A program made the position numbers and the translations under genes. From assembly GCF_947487515.1 (NCBI RefSeq), contig NZ_CANKWO010000004.1, positions 372,001 through 436,000 of the forward strand: a DNA stretch of 64,000 bases. Reading direction: 5' to 3'. The stretch comes from an uncultured Litoreibacter sp. Its GTDB lineage: Bacteria > Pseudomonadota > Alphaproteobacteria > Rhodobacterales > Rhodobacteraceae. Of the stretch, positions 1-8,130 are shown one piece after another (positions within the stretch are counted from its first letter, which is position 1; every line of letters starts with the position of its first letter). Below the pieces are notes generated by a model, which made no database searches, was not told where the DNA came from, and worked only from the letters and a program-made list of their open reading frames with translations.

Positions 1-218
1 CGTCTCAATCCACCCGACAGCCGGACAGGTAGCGGTGTTCCCGTCATGTTGTGCCAGTCAAAAGGGTTCACAGACACCGACCGTACGGCCACCAGCACCT
101 CATCGGGATCACAGGTTGGGCGACCAACCTCCTTAAATTTAAGCTTTCGTGCTGGACCATAGCGTTCATGCGAGACAGTTCGCATCAAAGGTAGGTGGCC
201 ATTGTGGTTCGTATGCAT
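1..218 (-). CDS. Zinc-type/quinone oxidoreductase (MDR family), N-terminal part, truncated by window edge
   Basis: Reading leftwards from an ATG at 218, the frame stays open to the window edge (72 codons). The visible part is the N-terminal GroES-like region of a medium-chain dehydrogenase/reductase: an ERYGP start-up strand, then a DEVLVAV strand followed by SVNPFDWH, the usual order in NAD(P)H:quinone reductases and related alcohol dehydrogenases. A strong GGAGG lies at 226-230, 7 nt before the ATG; an in-frame ATG 11 codons later is an alternative start. The gene diverges from a TetR regulator, and two operator-like palindromes lie in the shared promoter region, so it is probably repressed by that regulator. 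Substrate cannot be told from this fragment. Confidence 0.75.
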   Translation of the reverse strand, partial: MHTNHNGHLPLMRTVSHERYGPARKLKFKEVGRPTCDPDEVLVAVRSVSVNPFDWHNMTGTPLPVRLSGGLR

Positions 219-247
219 TTCTATTCCTCCGACCGTTCATTCCGCTA

Positions 248-262
248 CGTACGCTGTACGTT
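248..262. promoter_or_regulatory. Candidate TetR operator 1
   Basis: A palindrome CGTAC-GCT-GTACG followed by TT. The core ACGTAC/GTACGT arms (247-261) are perfect 6-bp inverted repeats around a 3-nt centre. The same 15-mer with one change recurs at 281-295. It sits between the divergent oxidoreductase and the TetR gene. Confidence 0.7.
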
Positions 263-288
263 GACGTCAAAATAATTAGGCGTACACT
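261..288 (+). promoter_or_regulatory. Candidate promoter of the TetR gene
   Basis: TTGACG at 261-266, a 16-nt spacer and TACACT at 283-288 resemble a sigma-70 promoter reading toward the regulator. The -35 lies inside a perfect 10-bp palindrome TTGACGTCAA (261-270), so the opposite strand also carries a TTGACG that could serve the divergent oxidoreductase, although its -10 is weak. Both operator copies overlap or abut these elements, as expected for repression by promoter occlusion. Confidence 0.5.
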
Positions 289-295
289 GTACGTT
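281..295. promoter_or_regulatory. Candidate TetR operator 2
   Basis: CGTAC-ACT-GTACG followed by TT, matching operator 1 in 14 of 15 positions. The two copies are 33 bp apart centre to centre, about three helical turns, which would place two dimers on the same face. This copy covers the proposed -10 of the TetR gene. Confidence 0.7.
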
Positions 296-327
296 CGTCA
301 ACGCAGAATTGCCGGGTGAGAGATAGA

Positions 328-981
328 ATGAACGCAAGGTCACCTAACAAAAGGCAATTTCTGGATCGGCCACGTATCCTTGACGTTGCGATCAGTTTCG
401 CTGACGCGCATGGGGTTGAAGACATGACAATGCGCAAAATTGCGGGTGAGCTGAATTGTGGGGCGATGTCTCTTTATAATCATGTTGCCAATAAGGAAGA
501 ACTCCTGACTGACATGCTCGATGCGGTTGTCGGAAAGATTGACACACCTGACATAGAAGGGGACTGGAAGATTGCGATGCGGGCATCGGCGCAATCTGCA
601 AACCGAGTGCTGCTCAACCATCACTGGGCCGTAGGTGAATGGAATCTGCGTATGCCGGGCCCCAACCGAACGCGATACATGGAGTCCATTTTGGCTGCAT
701 TGACACAGGCCAAATTGAACGATGCGATCATCTATCGGGGGTATCACGCGATCACCATGCATATCGTTGGCTTCTCTCAGCAGCAAATCGGATATCAGAA
801 GATGCTGGGCCCGAACTTCCACGAGATTGCTGAGGGCTTTTTGAGTGAGTTGGGAGGGAATTACCCTTATTTGGCCTACCACGTGCGCGCCCATCTCGAC
901 GAGCCGGAAGAGTGCGATGAGTTCCTGTTTGTGCTCGACCTCATACTCGACGGATTGGAAAGAGCAGCCCAATGCTCATAG
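328..981 (+). CDS. TetR/AcrR family transcriptional regulator
   Basis: A 217-residue repressor. The N-terminal helix-turn-helix is clear: VEDMTMRKIAGELN, then GAMSLYNHVANKEEL, the canonical TetR recognition helix with SLYNHV, and a variable ligand-binding C-terminus. The start chosen is ATG 328, with GAGAG at 318-322; an in-frame GTG at 316 lacks a ribosome binding site. It is divergent from an MDR oxidoreductase, and two copies of a CGTACrCTGTACGTT palindrome in the 110-bp gap suggest control of both genes. The broken AhpD-like gene downstream may once have been in the same regulon. Ligand unknown. Confidence 0.9.
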   Translation: MNARSPNKRQFLDRPRILDVAISFADAHGVEDMTMRKIAGELNCGAMSLYNHVANKEELLTDMLDAVVGKIDTPDIEGDWKIAMRASAQSANRVLLNHHWAVGEWNLRMPGPNRTRYMESILAALTQAKLNDAIIYRGYHAITMHIVGFSQQQIGYQKMLGPNFHEIAEGFLSELGGNYPYLAYHVRAHLDEPEECDEFLFVLDLILDGLERAAQCS

Positions 982-1055
982 GGCGAGGCATAACAACCAG
1001 TTCGGTTTCAACCAAGTTTGGTGTTGGAACTCCTACAGCGCGGTGTTGACCTAAC

Positions 1056-1644
1056 ATGCGCAAGCATCCCTGCATTCGAATGCCGATGCAACTTTACGAC
1101 CGCGTGACGGGGCCGGACGGGAATGCCGATAACATCATGATGTCCCACTCCCTACGGTCGCATTCGACGGAGGGGCATATGGTCCTTCGTAAAACTGAAT
1201 CCTCCATGCGCAGAACACCGTGCCAAGTTGGTCCTTGATAAGATAAGCATTGATGTCAGCCTATTGAACGGCTGTGGCTACTGCGAGGAGCATCATTTCG
1301 CAGGGCTGCGTCGATTGCTGACGGATGACCTGCACGCCAACGAAACCCGCGCCGCATTAGAAGCGCGGACACCGTAGGATACGCCTTTGGAAGCTTTGTA
1401 TCGCGACGGCCTGTTCTATGCGCAAAAGCTGACGGTTTCCCCCGCAACCATGATAGAAGTCGATGTCGCCGCACTGCGGGAGGAGGGCTGGGATGACGGG
1501 CAAATACTGGAGATCAACCACGTCACCGCCTGTTTCACCTACGCCAACCGTACGGTTTTGGGATTGGGCTGCTCTCTCAAAGGCGATGTTTTGGGCTTGT
1601 CGCCGAACAATTCAGATGACCCCGACGATTGGGGGCATAAGTAA
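1056..1644 (+). pseudogene. AhpD-like / carboxymuconolactone decarboxylase (peroxidase-related) pseudogene
   Basis: Pieces of one protein occur in order but in three frames. Frame 1 (from about 1080 to 1193) reads LYDRVTGPDGNADNIM then SHSLRSHSTEGHM. Frame 2 (1202-1237) reads LHAQNTVPSW. Frame 3 (from about 1235) reads LDKISIDVSLLNGCGYCEEHH then FAGLRRLL, runs into an in-frame TAG at 1375-1377, and continues in the same frame with YRDGLFYAQKLTVSP to the TAA at 1642-1644. The CGYCEEHH piece is the CxxCxxxH redox motif of AhpD-fold peroxidase-related proteins. At least two frameshifts and one nonsense codon mean no intact product. Only the 85-residue C-terminal part remains as an open frame (TTG 1387). 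The true 5' limit is uncertain. Confidence 0.75.
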
Positions 1645-1834
1645 GCTGAGGTATGGGCGTTTGTAGGGGCGGTTACGTAAATGGGAAATGTCTGCAATGC
1701 GGGACTTTGCGGTCATCGGCCACCTTAAGTCGAATGCCCGCTTTCTTTCGCTTTTCTCACTGCACTCTAGTCACAAAACGGCCAAATTGATGGAGCAAGA
1801 CACGCAATGCCGAAACATTAAAAGGCCACCAAAA

Positions 1835-3490
1835 ATGGAACCATATTTTGACCTTTCTGACCCGATTGGAATGATCAAACGGGGCTTGGAAGACCTTAAG
1901 GAGGCCAAACGAAGCGCCTACGAAGAGAAACTAGAGTTTCTAGCGCGCTTCGAGAAGGTCGCTGCCTGGGAATCTGATGCATGGACCTATTGGGATTTTG
2001 AAAGAGCGCCCGAGGAGCTGGAAAAACTAAAGGCCGCAAACCTCTCTTACAGTGAGGTCTGCAAGCAATGTGATGCATGGCTCGAAAAAAACGAGAAGTC
2101 GAAACCCCAACTTATCCGTTTGATTGAAAAAGGTGATAAGAAAACCGTTCTACAGGAGGTTAAGGGGCTGGTAGAGACGGGTGCGAACCCCAACGATGTT
2201 TCCATTCTCAAGGACACCGCTTTGGAAGCCGCCCGATACCATGGCCACGAAGATGTCTTTGACTACCTAATTCATAATGGTGCGGACGGCGAAAGAGACG
2301 GCTTCAGCAAATTGCATCATGCCGTGCGATATGGTGATCTCTCAGCTGTAGAACCGCTCATCGGGTCATTCGATATATTGTGGCAGGGTTTTGCGAAGAC
2401 ATCCGTCTTACATGAAGCAGTGAATTCCGGAAAAGTAGATGTACTGGCAGTCTTGCTGGAAGTGATCTCCTCGGAAGGCAGGCTTGAAGACGAAGAGGTT
2501 TCGCACTGTTGCAGTTTGGCAGTTTCAACGGGCAATACAGAGGTGCTGTTGCCGTTCTTGAATCGTGGTGTGAAAGCTGACGTTGGTATGGATGCAACCT
2601 TAGAAAAATACGACACAAGGCTGCTCAAGGCACTTGTTGCCCATGGCGCCAACGTGCACGAAATCTCGGATATTAACCTCTACCACAATGACCCGTTGCG
2701 GGTACGCGATGCCAACGGCGAACCAGCAATCACTGAATACGTGAGAGCACTTTTGGATGCAGGCTGGGTTGTCGACGATCTTGATGAGTTCGAAAGGGAC
2801 CAAATCAGGTTTGTGACCGAGGCCCATTGCATTCAGAAGCAAGACGTCCATGCGCCAGGATTTTTAGAAGGTTCCACACAGTGTTCGGGGACGAAAAATC
2901 CGGAGGAACAAACCTCGTCGTACCATCTTGAAATGTTGCGCACCGGCGAAAGCAGTTTCACGGCGCGACGCCGCATGGAAGGACTTCCGAAAGGTGCTTG
3001 GACTGCGGAGCGCTTTGGCCAAACGACGACAAGACTTCCTGATTGTCGCTGGGTCCAAATCGGCGGCGAGCACGAAGATCATTATGACCCAGACTTCGTG
3101 ATTTTTAGCGATGTCGTCGTGCATGACCAGGACGTGGAACCGCGTGTTTTCTTTTATCCCAGCGACGTCTTTCCACCGACGGATTTTCATTCAGCGTCAT
3201 TGGATGGCCAAACTATCTGGATTATTGGTGGCCTCGGATATCAGGGGAGCCGCAAAGAAGGCGTTACGCCCGTTTACAAACTCAACTTGCAAGATTTCAG
3301 TATCTCGAAAGTCGAGACAACGGGACAAGTACCCGGCTGGATAAACCGACATCGCGCAACACTCACTGAAAACGGTATTGTTGTATCGGGCGGGAAGCTT
3401 GAACCTGGCCATAGAGACAACAAAAGGACATTCCTCCTCAATACCAAGACCCTTCGCTGGAGCGAAATTCCCAATAGCAGCCATTCGTAG
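1835..3490 (+). CDS. Ankyrin-repeat protein with C-terminal kelch-like region
   Basis: A 551-residue protein from the ATG at 1835, with AAAGG at 1821-1825; the frame is open up to 1688, so a longer form is possible. Residues 1-90 are charged and helical. About 90-290 show ankyrin-like units (ETGANPNDVSILKDTALEAA, YHGHEDVFDYLIHNGAD, then KLHHAVRYGDLSAVEPL), partly degenerate. About 385-551 show kelch-like blades: IWIIGGLGY, VYKLNLQDFSISKVET, then NGIVVSGGK and FLLNTKTLRWSEI. No signal peptide or transmembrane segment is seen, so it is probably cytoplasmic. Both repeat types mediate protein binding. No enzymatic motif was found and I cannot name a function. It is flanked by a pseudogene and the convergent dnaB, and its composition looks AT-richer than the core genes, consistent with acquired DNA. 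Confidence 0.7.
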   Translation: MEPYFDLSDPIGMIKRGLEDLKEAKRSAYEEKLEFLARFEKVAAWESDAWTYWDFERAPEELEKLKAANLSYSEVCKQCDAWLEKNEKSKPQLIRLIEKGDKKTVLQEVKGLVETGANPNDVSILKDTALEAARYHGHEDVFDYLIHNGADGERDGFSKLHHAVRYGDLSAVEPLIGSFDILWQGFAKTSVLHEAVNSGKVDVLAVLLEVISSEGRLEDEEVSHCCSLAVSTGNTEVLLPFLNRGVKADVGMDATLEKYDTRLLKALVAHGANVHEISDINLYHNDPLRVRDANGEPAITEYVRALLDAGWVVDDLDEFERDQIRFVTEAHCIQKQDVHAPGFLEGSTQCSGTKNPEEQTSSYHLEMLRTGESSFTARRRMEGLPKGAWTAERFGQTTTRLPDCRWVQIGGEHEDHYDPDFVIFSDVVVHDQDVEPRVFFYPSDVFPPTDFHSASLDGQTIWIIGGLGYQGSRKEGVTPVYKLNLQDFSISKVETTGQVPGWINRHRATLTENGIVVSGGKLEPGHRDNKRTFLLNTKTLRWSEIPNSSHS

Positions 3491-3638
3491 ATCGCGCAGC
3501 ATGGCGAAGTTTGGGCTCGTTGCAGACCTTCGCAGCACGTAAACTCAATGTCCGATTAAGAGTTTGACCAACTAATCAAGTAAGACAAAGCAAAGGATGC
3601 AGCCCGACCTGACTTTGAAAGCAATCCAGCCTTGGACA

Positions 3639-5177
3639 CTAGAACTCGCCGCCGCCTTCGCCTGCACCTTCTTGCCACGGCTTCACGAGGTCGCCAAAGC
3701 GGGTGAAGCGGCCCTCGAACGCCAGATCAACCGAACCGATCGGCCCGTGGCGCGCTTTGCCGATGATGACTTCTGCCTTGCCGTGGCAGTGCGACATTTC
3801 GTTTTGCCAGTTTGCCATTTTCTCTAGCTCATGGTCGGCGGGCTTTTCGCGTTCTTTGTAGTATTCCTCGCGGTACACAAACATCACGACGTCCGCATCT
3901 TGCTCGATCGAGCCGGATTCACGCAGGTCCGACAGTTGCGGGCGTTTATCTTCGCGGCTTTCCACGTTCCGCGACAACTGGGACAGGGCGATCACCGGAA
4001 TGTTCAACTCCTTGGCAATGGCTTTCAGACCTTGGGTGATCTCGGACACCTCGTTCACGCGGCTGTCTTTGGCGGTGGCGGGGCGCACGAGCTGCAAATA
4101 GTCGATGATCAACACATCCAAGCCATGGCTACGCTTCAGGCGACGCGCACGGGCCGCCAGTTGCGAGATGGGCAGGGCAGGGGTGTCGTCGATGAACAGC
4201 GGGCAGGATTCCAGCGCCTTTGCGGCTTCCACAAAGCGGCGGAACTCGGTTTCGTTCATATCACCTTTGCGGATCTGCTCGGACGGGACCTCGGCGGCCT
4301 CGGACAAAACACGCGCGGCGAGTTGCTCGGCGCTCATCTCGAGCGAGAAGAACCCAACGGCGCCGCCCTCAACGGCCCCTTCAGTGCCGTCATGCGTCGT
4401 GCCCTTTTTATAGGCCTTGGCGACGTTGAACGCGATATTGGTCGCAAGCGAGGTTTTCCCCATCGAGGGGCGACCAGCCAAGATCAAAAGGTCGGAGCGG
4501 TGCAACCCGCCAAGCTTCTTATCCATGTCGATCAGGCCGGTGGAAATCCCCGCAAGGCCGCCGTCACGCTGGTAGGCGGCATTGGCGACTTCCACGGCCT
4601 CGGTCACAGCTTTCAGGAAGCTTTGGAAGCCGCTTTCGGACTGCCCAGCCTCGGCCAGCGCATAGAGGCGCTGTTCTGCATCGACGATCTGACTGACAGG
4701 GTCGCTTTCGGTATCAACCTTGCCGGCTTTAAGCGCAATTTCTTGACCAAGTTCGATCAACTCACGGCGGATCGCCAGATCATAGATCATTTGTGCATAG
4801 TCACGCGCCGCGAATGCGGAAATCGACGCGCCTTGCAGACGCACGAGATAGGCGGGGCCGCCCAATTCTTGCAGGCCTTCGTCATCTTCAAAATAGGGTT
4901 TCAAAGTGACAGGGGACACAAGCAGGTTCTTGTGAATGCGAGAGGCCGCAGTTTCGTAGATGCGGCGGTGGACCGGATCATAGAAGTGATCGGAATTGAT
5001 CACAGAAGCCACGCGATCAAAGATGTCATTATTGGTGAGGATAGCGCCAAGAAGTTGCTGCTCGGCTTCGATGTTATGGGGCAGCGCGCTTGCGGCATCT
5101 ACATGTACGGACGCGCCCGGTCCAGAGTTCGGCCCAGTATTCGGTGGCGTGTCCGGCGCCATGCTCAAATCATTCAT
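3639..5177 (-). CDS. dnaB: Replicative DNA helicase DnaB
   Basis: The hexameric helicase that unwinds DNA at the replication fork. The 512-residue length fits the family. The N-terminal domain (HNIEAEQQLLGAIL) binds primase, followed by the RecA-like ATPase: Walker A GRPSMGKTS near residues 236-244, SLEMSAEQL, Walker B VLIIDYLQLV, and the late SQLSRNVE and RESGSIEQDAD motifs. Start: two adjacent ATGs at 5180 and 5177 follow AAGGGG (5184-5189); the second has better spacing. No intein interrupts the P-loop region. It is convergent with the ankyrin gene and upstream of nothing on its strand. Confidence 0.97.
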   Translation of the reverse strand: MNDLSMAPDTPPNTGPNSGPGASVHVDAASALPHNIEAEQQLLGAILTNNDIFDRVASVINSDHFYDPVHRRIYETAASRIHKNLLVSPVTLKPYFEDDEGLQELGGPAYLVRLQGASISAFAARDYAQMIYDLAIRRELIELGQEIALKAGKVDTESDPVSQIVDAEQRLYALAEAGQSESGFQSFLKAVTEAVEVANAAYQRDGGLAGISTGLIDMDKKLGGLHRSDLLILAGRPSMGKTSLATNIAFNVAKAYKKGTTHDGTEGAVEGGAVGFFSLEMSAEQLAARVLSEAAEVPSEQIRKGDMNETEFRRFVEAAKALESCPLFIDDTPALPISQLAARARRLKRSHGLDVLIIDYLQLVRPATAKDSRVNEVSEITQGLKAIAKELNIPVIALSQLSRNVESREDKRPQLSDLRESGSIEQDADVVMFVYREEYYKEREKPADHELEKMANWQNEMSHCHGKAEVIIGKARHGPIGSVDLAFEGRFTRFGDLVKPWQEGAGEGGGEF

Positions 5178-5433
5178 CATTATCCCCTTGTCCCTGAATA
5201 AAACCAATGACGGATACCGCTTTACGGATCAATCTGGATATCCTGTGGGTAACTTTTCTGCGGCAAAAGATGCCGCTATATTGCGTGTTCGATAGGCAAT
5301 CGGTCAACATGTAGAAAAATAATCTGGAGAACGGGCTAATCTTGACGCTACGTAAGCGCCCTCATGCCGCCTTTAGTTCCGGATCAGCTGTTCTGGCACA
5401 TGTGGCGGAGTCCATCCCCCCGACTTCGATTCG
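5178..5433. other. Intergenic region between dnaB and pyrE
   Basis: About 256 nt upstream of dnaB and downstream of pyrE, both on the minus strand. It must hold the dnaB promoter. I saw no strong terminator hairpin or recognisable operator in it. Confidence 0.4.
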
Positions 5434-6108
5434 TCAGCTGTGAGCGGCTTGCCATTTTGCAGGGTCGCGCAGGAAGCTTTCGACTTCGGTTAGCGTCTCT
5501 TCGTCAAAGGTTTTTTGCTCTTTGGCCACGGCCAAAACATCCCACCATGTGCAAAGCGAATGCAGCTGAATGCCATGTCCGCCCAGTACGTCTCGGGTGT
5601 CGGGGAAGATGTCGTAGAAGAAGATCACCGCCGTATGGGCACAGGTTGCGCCGGTTTCGCGGATGGCCTCGACGAAGCTGATTTTGGAGCCGCCATCGGT
5701 GGTCATATCCTCCACCAACAACACACGTTGCCCTTCGGTCATGACCCCTTCGATACGTGCGTTGCGGCCATAGCCCTTGGGCTTCTTGCGCACATAGGTC
5801 ATCGGCAGTTCCAACCGCTCGGCCACCAATGCCCCAAAAGGGATGCCCGCAGTCTCGCCACCGGCGACATTGTCAAAGGCTTCAAAACCGGCGTCGCGCA
5901 TGACGGTGCAGGCGAGGAAATCCATCAATGTCGTGCGAATTCGTGGAAAGGAGATCAACTTGCGGCAGTCCACATAGGTCGGGGCTTTCTTGCCGGATGC
6001 ATGGGTGAACGGCTCACGGGCGTTGAAATGGATCGCGCCGACTTCGAGCAACATCGAGGCAGACAGTCGCGCAATTTCTTCGCGGCTGGGGTAGGTCGTT
6101 GGGATCAT
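5434..6108 (-). CDS. pyrE: Orotate phosphoribosyltransferase
   Basis: Converts orotate and PRPP to orotidine 5'-phosphate, the fifth step of pyrimidine synthesis. 224 residues from the ATG at 6108, chosen because GGAGG lies at 6114-6118; the frame is open further upstream into pyrC. The PRPP-binding loop [13 protein letters not shown] is at residues 129-141, and [16 protein letters not shown] near residues 40-55 is typical of the bacterial enzyme. It lies 38 nt downstream of pyrC on the same strand, so the two steps are probably co-transcribed. Confidence 0.96.
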   Translation of the reverse strand: MIPTTYPSREEIARLSASMLLEVGAIHFNAREPFTHASGKKAPTYVDCRKLISFPRIRTTLMDFLACTVMRDAGFEAFDNVAGGETAGIPFGALVAERLELPMTYVRKKPKGYGRNARIEGVMTEGQRVLLVEDMTTDGGSKISFVEAIRETGATCAHTAVIFFYDIFPDTRDVLGGHGIQLHSLCTWWDVLAVAKEQKTFDEETLTEVESFLRDPAKWQAAHS

Positions 6109-6146
6109 GATGGCCTCCGGCAGAAAAACGGTTGTGAAATACGGCG

Positions 6147-7181
6147 TTACTCGACGCGCCAATGCAGCGGCATCTGCGGGTCGAATACGGTGACGTCGCC
6201 TTGCGGCGTTGAGATGTGATCGGGGTAGCTGACTGGGTCGCCCTTGGTCAGGGTGATGGTATCGGCATTCGGGGGCATGCGGTAGAACGCAGGGCCATTC
6301 AAGGAAGCGAAGCTTTCAAGCTTCTCCAGCGCATTTTGCTGTTCAAACACTTCGGCGAGGATCGACATCGTATTGGTGGCGGTAAAGCAACCGGCACAGC
6401 CGCAGGGCAGCAGCTTGTTGGCGTCCGTATGCGGGGCAGAATCCGTGCCTAGGAAAAAGCTTGGCAGCCCAGAGGTCGCGGCCTCGACCAGAGCAAGGCG
6501 GTGTTCTTCGCGCTTGGCGACCGGCAGGCAGTAGTAATGCGGCTTGATGCCACCCGCGAGGATGTGGTTGCGATTGATGACGAGGTGATGCGTGGTGATT
6601 GTGGCGGCCAGATTGTCGCCGCCTTCGCGGGCATAATCGACACCTTGCTTGGTGGTTATATGCTCCATCACAACACGCAATTTGGGCACCGCGCGGCGAA
6701 TTGGATCCAACACGGTGTCAATAAAGACGGCCTCACGGTCGAATATATCGATTTCGGGGTTCGTGACCTCGCCGTGGACACAAAGGGGCAGGCCGATCTG
6801 AGCCATGTTTTCCAAAACGCGCTGCACCTTGGAAAAATCCGCGACACCAGAGGCCGAATTCGTGGTTGCGCCCGCGGGGTAGAGTTTCACGGCGTGGATC
6901 AACCCGATCTCGGCGGCGGCCCGCAGGTCTTTGACCTCGGTGTCCTCCGTTAGATAGAGGGTCATAAGCGGTTGAAATTTGGAATTATCCGGCTTGGCGG
7001 ACATTATCCTGTCGCGGTATTCGGCGGCATCTTTCGCGGTGATAACCGGCGGCACGAGGTTGGGCATGATGATAGCGCGGCCGAAGTGGCGGGCGGTTTC
7101 AGGCAGCACGGCGGCCAACATATCACCATCGCGTAGATGCAAGTGCCAGTCGTCGGGTCTGGTGATGGTCAAGCTTGTCAT
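6147..7181 (-). CDS. pyrC: Dihydroorotase (PyrC type)
   Basis: Cyclises carbamoyl-aspartate to dihydroorotate. The 344-residue protein is the short class II dihydroorotase: zinc-binding HLHLRD at residues 13-18, the carboxylated-lysine strand [13 protein letters not shown], then VHGEV, MEHITT, and the catalytic-aspartate loop FLGTDSAPH. The start at 7181 is preceded only by a weak purine run. First gene of the pyrC-pyrE pair. Confidence 0.96.
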   Translation of the reverse strand: MTSLTITRPDDWHLHLRDGDMLAAVLPETARHFGRAIIMPNLVPPVITAKDAAEYRDRIMSAKPDNSKFQPLMTLYLTEDTEVKDLRAAAEIGLIHAVKLYPAGATTNSASGVADFSKVQRVLENMAQIGLPLCVHGEVTNPEIDIFDREAVFIDTVLDPIRRAVPKLRVVMEHITTKQGVDYAREGGDNLAATITTHHLVINRNHILAGGIKPHYYCLPVAKREEHRLALVEAATSGLPSFFLGTDSAPHTDANKLLPCGCAGCFTATNTMSILAEVFEQQNALEKLESFASLNGPAFYRMPPNADTITLTKGDPVSYPDHISTPQGDVTVFDPQMPLHWRVE

Positions 7182-7389
7182 TATGCGCCCCCTATGTGCC
7201 TGCGGCGGTGATTAGCGCTTTGACGCGCGCAAGGCTAGAGGGGGCGGGGCGTTGGAGGCAGAAAATACCGGTTGCATGGGCAGGAATTGGCGCGCGCTGG
7301 CCCGTCTTGAAGTTTCTTCGCACCTAACTGACTGACGCATGCTACAGCCAGTGACGCAAGATACCCTATTGAGTGAAAAGAGACTGGCA

Positions 7390-7680
7390 ATGAAACTCGC
7401 CCCCCTTTTGATCGCGGGCCTCACGGCATGCACCCCCACTGTTTTTGACGTGCCCGAAGTGGCCGAGCGCAGTGCAAATGACATCTCGAATTGTGAAGAC
7501 TTGGGGCGGGTGCGGGGTATTCCGGCTGTGTTCGGGGCCCTGAAGGAGATCGGCTTGAAAGATGTGAGGCGCGCCGCCAAGGAGAAGGCGCGGGATGTCG
7601 GGGGCAACACTATCGTGTTCGAACCCACGCCTGAAGGGGAGGTCGTGCTGGAGGTCGCAGCGCAGGTTTACTCTTGTTAA
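7390..7680 (+). CDS. Small lipoprotein, DUF4156-like
   Basis: A 96-residue protein from ATG 7390; the frame is open to 7339 but the lipoprotein signal begins at 7390. MKLAPLLIAGLTAC is a short lipoprotein signal with a lipobox LTAC (Cys14), so it is predicted to be lipid-anchored in an outer or inner membrane. The mature part, with NCEDLGRVRG, DVRRAAKEKARDVGGNTIVFE and a final Cys, resembles DUF4156 lipoproteins of unknown role. Monocistronic, divergent from pyrC. Confidence 0.7.
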   Translation: MKLAPLLIAGLTACTPTVFDVPEVAERSANDISNCEDLGRVRGIPAVFGALKEIGLKDVRRAAKEKARDVGGNTIVFEPTPEGEVVLEVAAQVYSC

Positions 7681-7818
7681 GCAGCAAGATTGGCGCGGGG
7701 CAGCCCTGCGTTCGCTGCAATGCGGCATTGCGTAATTAGGCTCTGCTCCCAAGGGCAGGGACGTCCTATCTTTATCTCAACCCGAGCAAGTAGGCTCGCA
7801 CTCTGATGGAGATACTCG

Positions 7819-8037
7819 ATGGCATATGTAAGTCAAACACAACCAAATTCCTTTTTTGATCGTATCGGCGACTTCCTTGTCTCGTTGTTCAACTCGATTG
7901 ATCTGGCCGCAAGCGCCAATACACGCATCGCAGAGATGGAAAAACTGAACGCCAAAACAGATGAGCAGTTGAGCGAGATGGGGCTGCGTCGCCAAGACAT
8001 CGCGCGTCACGTGTTTCGCGACATCTACCACATTTGA
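7819..8037 (+). CDS. DUF1127 domain protein
   Basis: A 72-residue protein. The C-terminal half, TDEQLSEMGLRRQDIARHVF then RDIYHI, is the DUF1127 (YjiS-like) arginine-rich motif common in alphaproteobacteria. Known small DUF1127 proteins affect RNA turnover and phosphate or stress responses in related bacteria; whether this one does is inference. GGAG precedes the ATG by about 8 nt. It is followed within 40 nt by a strong bidirectional terminator, so it is a single-gene transcript. Confidence 0.85.
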   Translation: MAYVSQTQPNSFFDRIGDFLVSLFNSIDLAASANTRIAEMEKLNAKTDEQLSEMGLRRQDIARHVFRDIYHI

Positions 8038-8074
8038 GGACGATCCCCGATCAACGGGGTTGTCATAATCGAAC

Positions 8075-8102
8075 AAAAAGGGGCGTGATTACGCCCCTTT
8101 TT
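8075..8102. terminator. Bidirectional rho-independent terminator
   Basis: A perfect 12-bp stem, AAAAAGGGGCGT paired with ACGCCCCTTTTT, around a GATT loop. Runs of five T occur on both strands, so it can end both the DUF1127 transcript and the convergent glycan cluster. Confidence 0.92.
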
Positions 8103-8130
8103 CCGTTGTTCTTTACGATTTTGCACTTAA

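Noticed and set aside
3831-5201. Long open frame (456 codons) antisense to dnaB
   Set aside because: dnaB is unmistakable with Walker motifs, and the antisense frame has no motif or ribosome binding site; it is a codon-bias shadow.
5233-5433. A possible regulatory RNA upstream of dnaB
   Set aside because: I could not find a stable stem-loop pattern or conserved riboswitch motif; left as plain intergenic.
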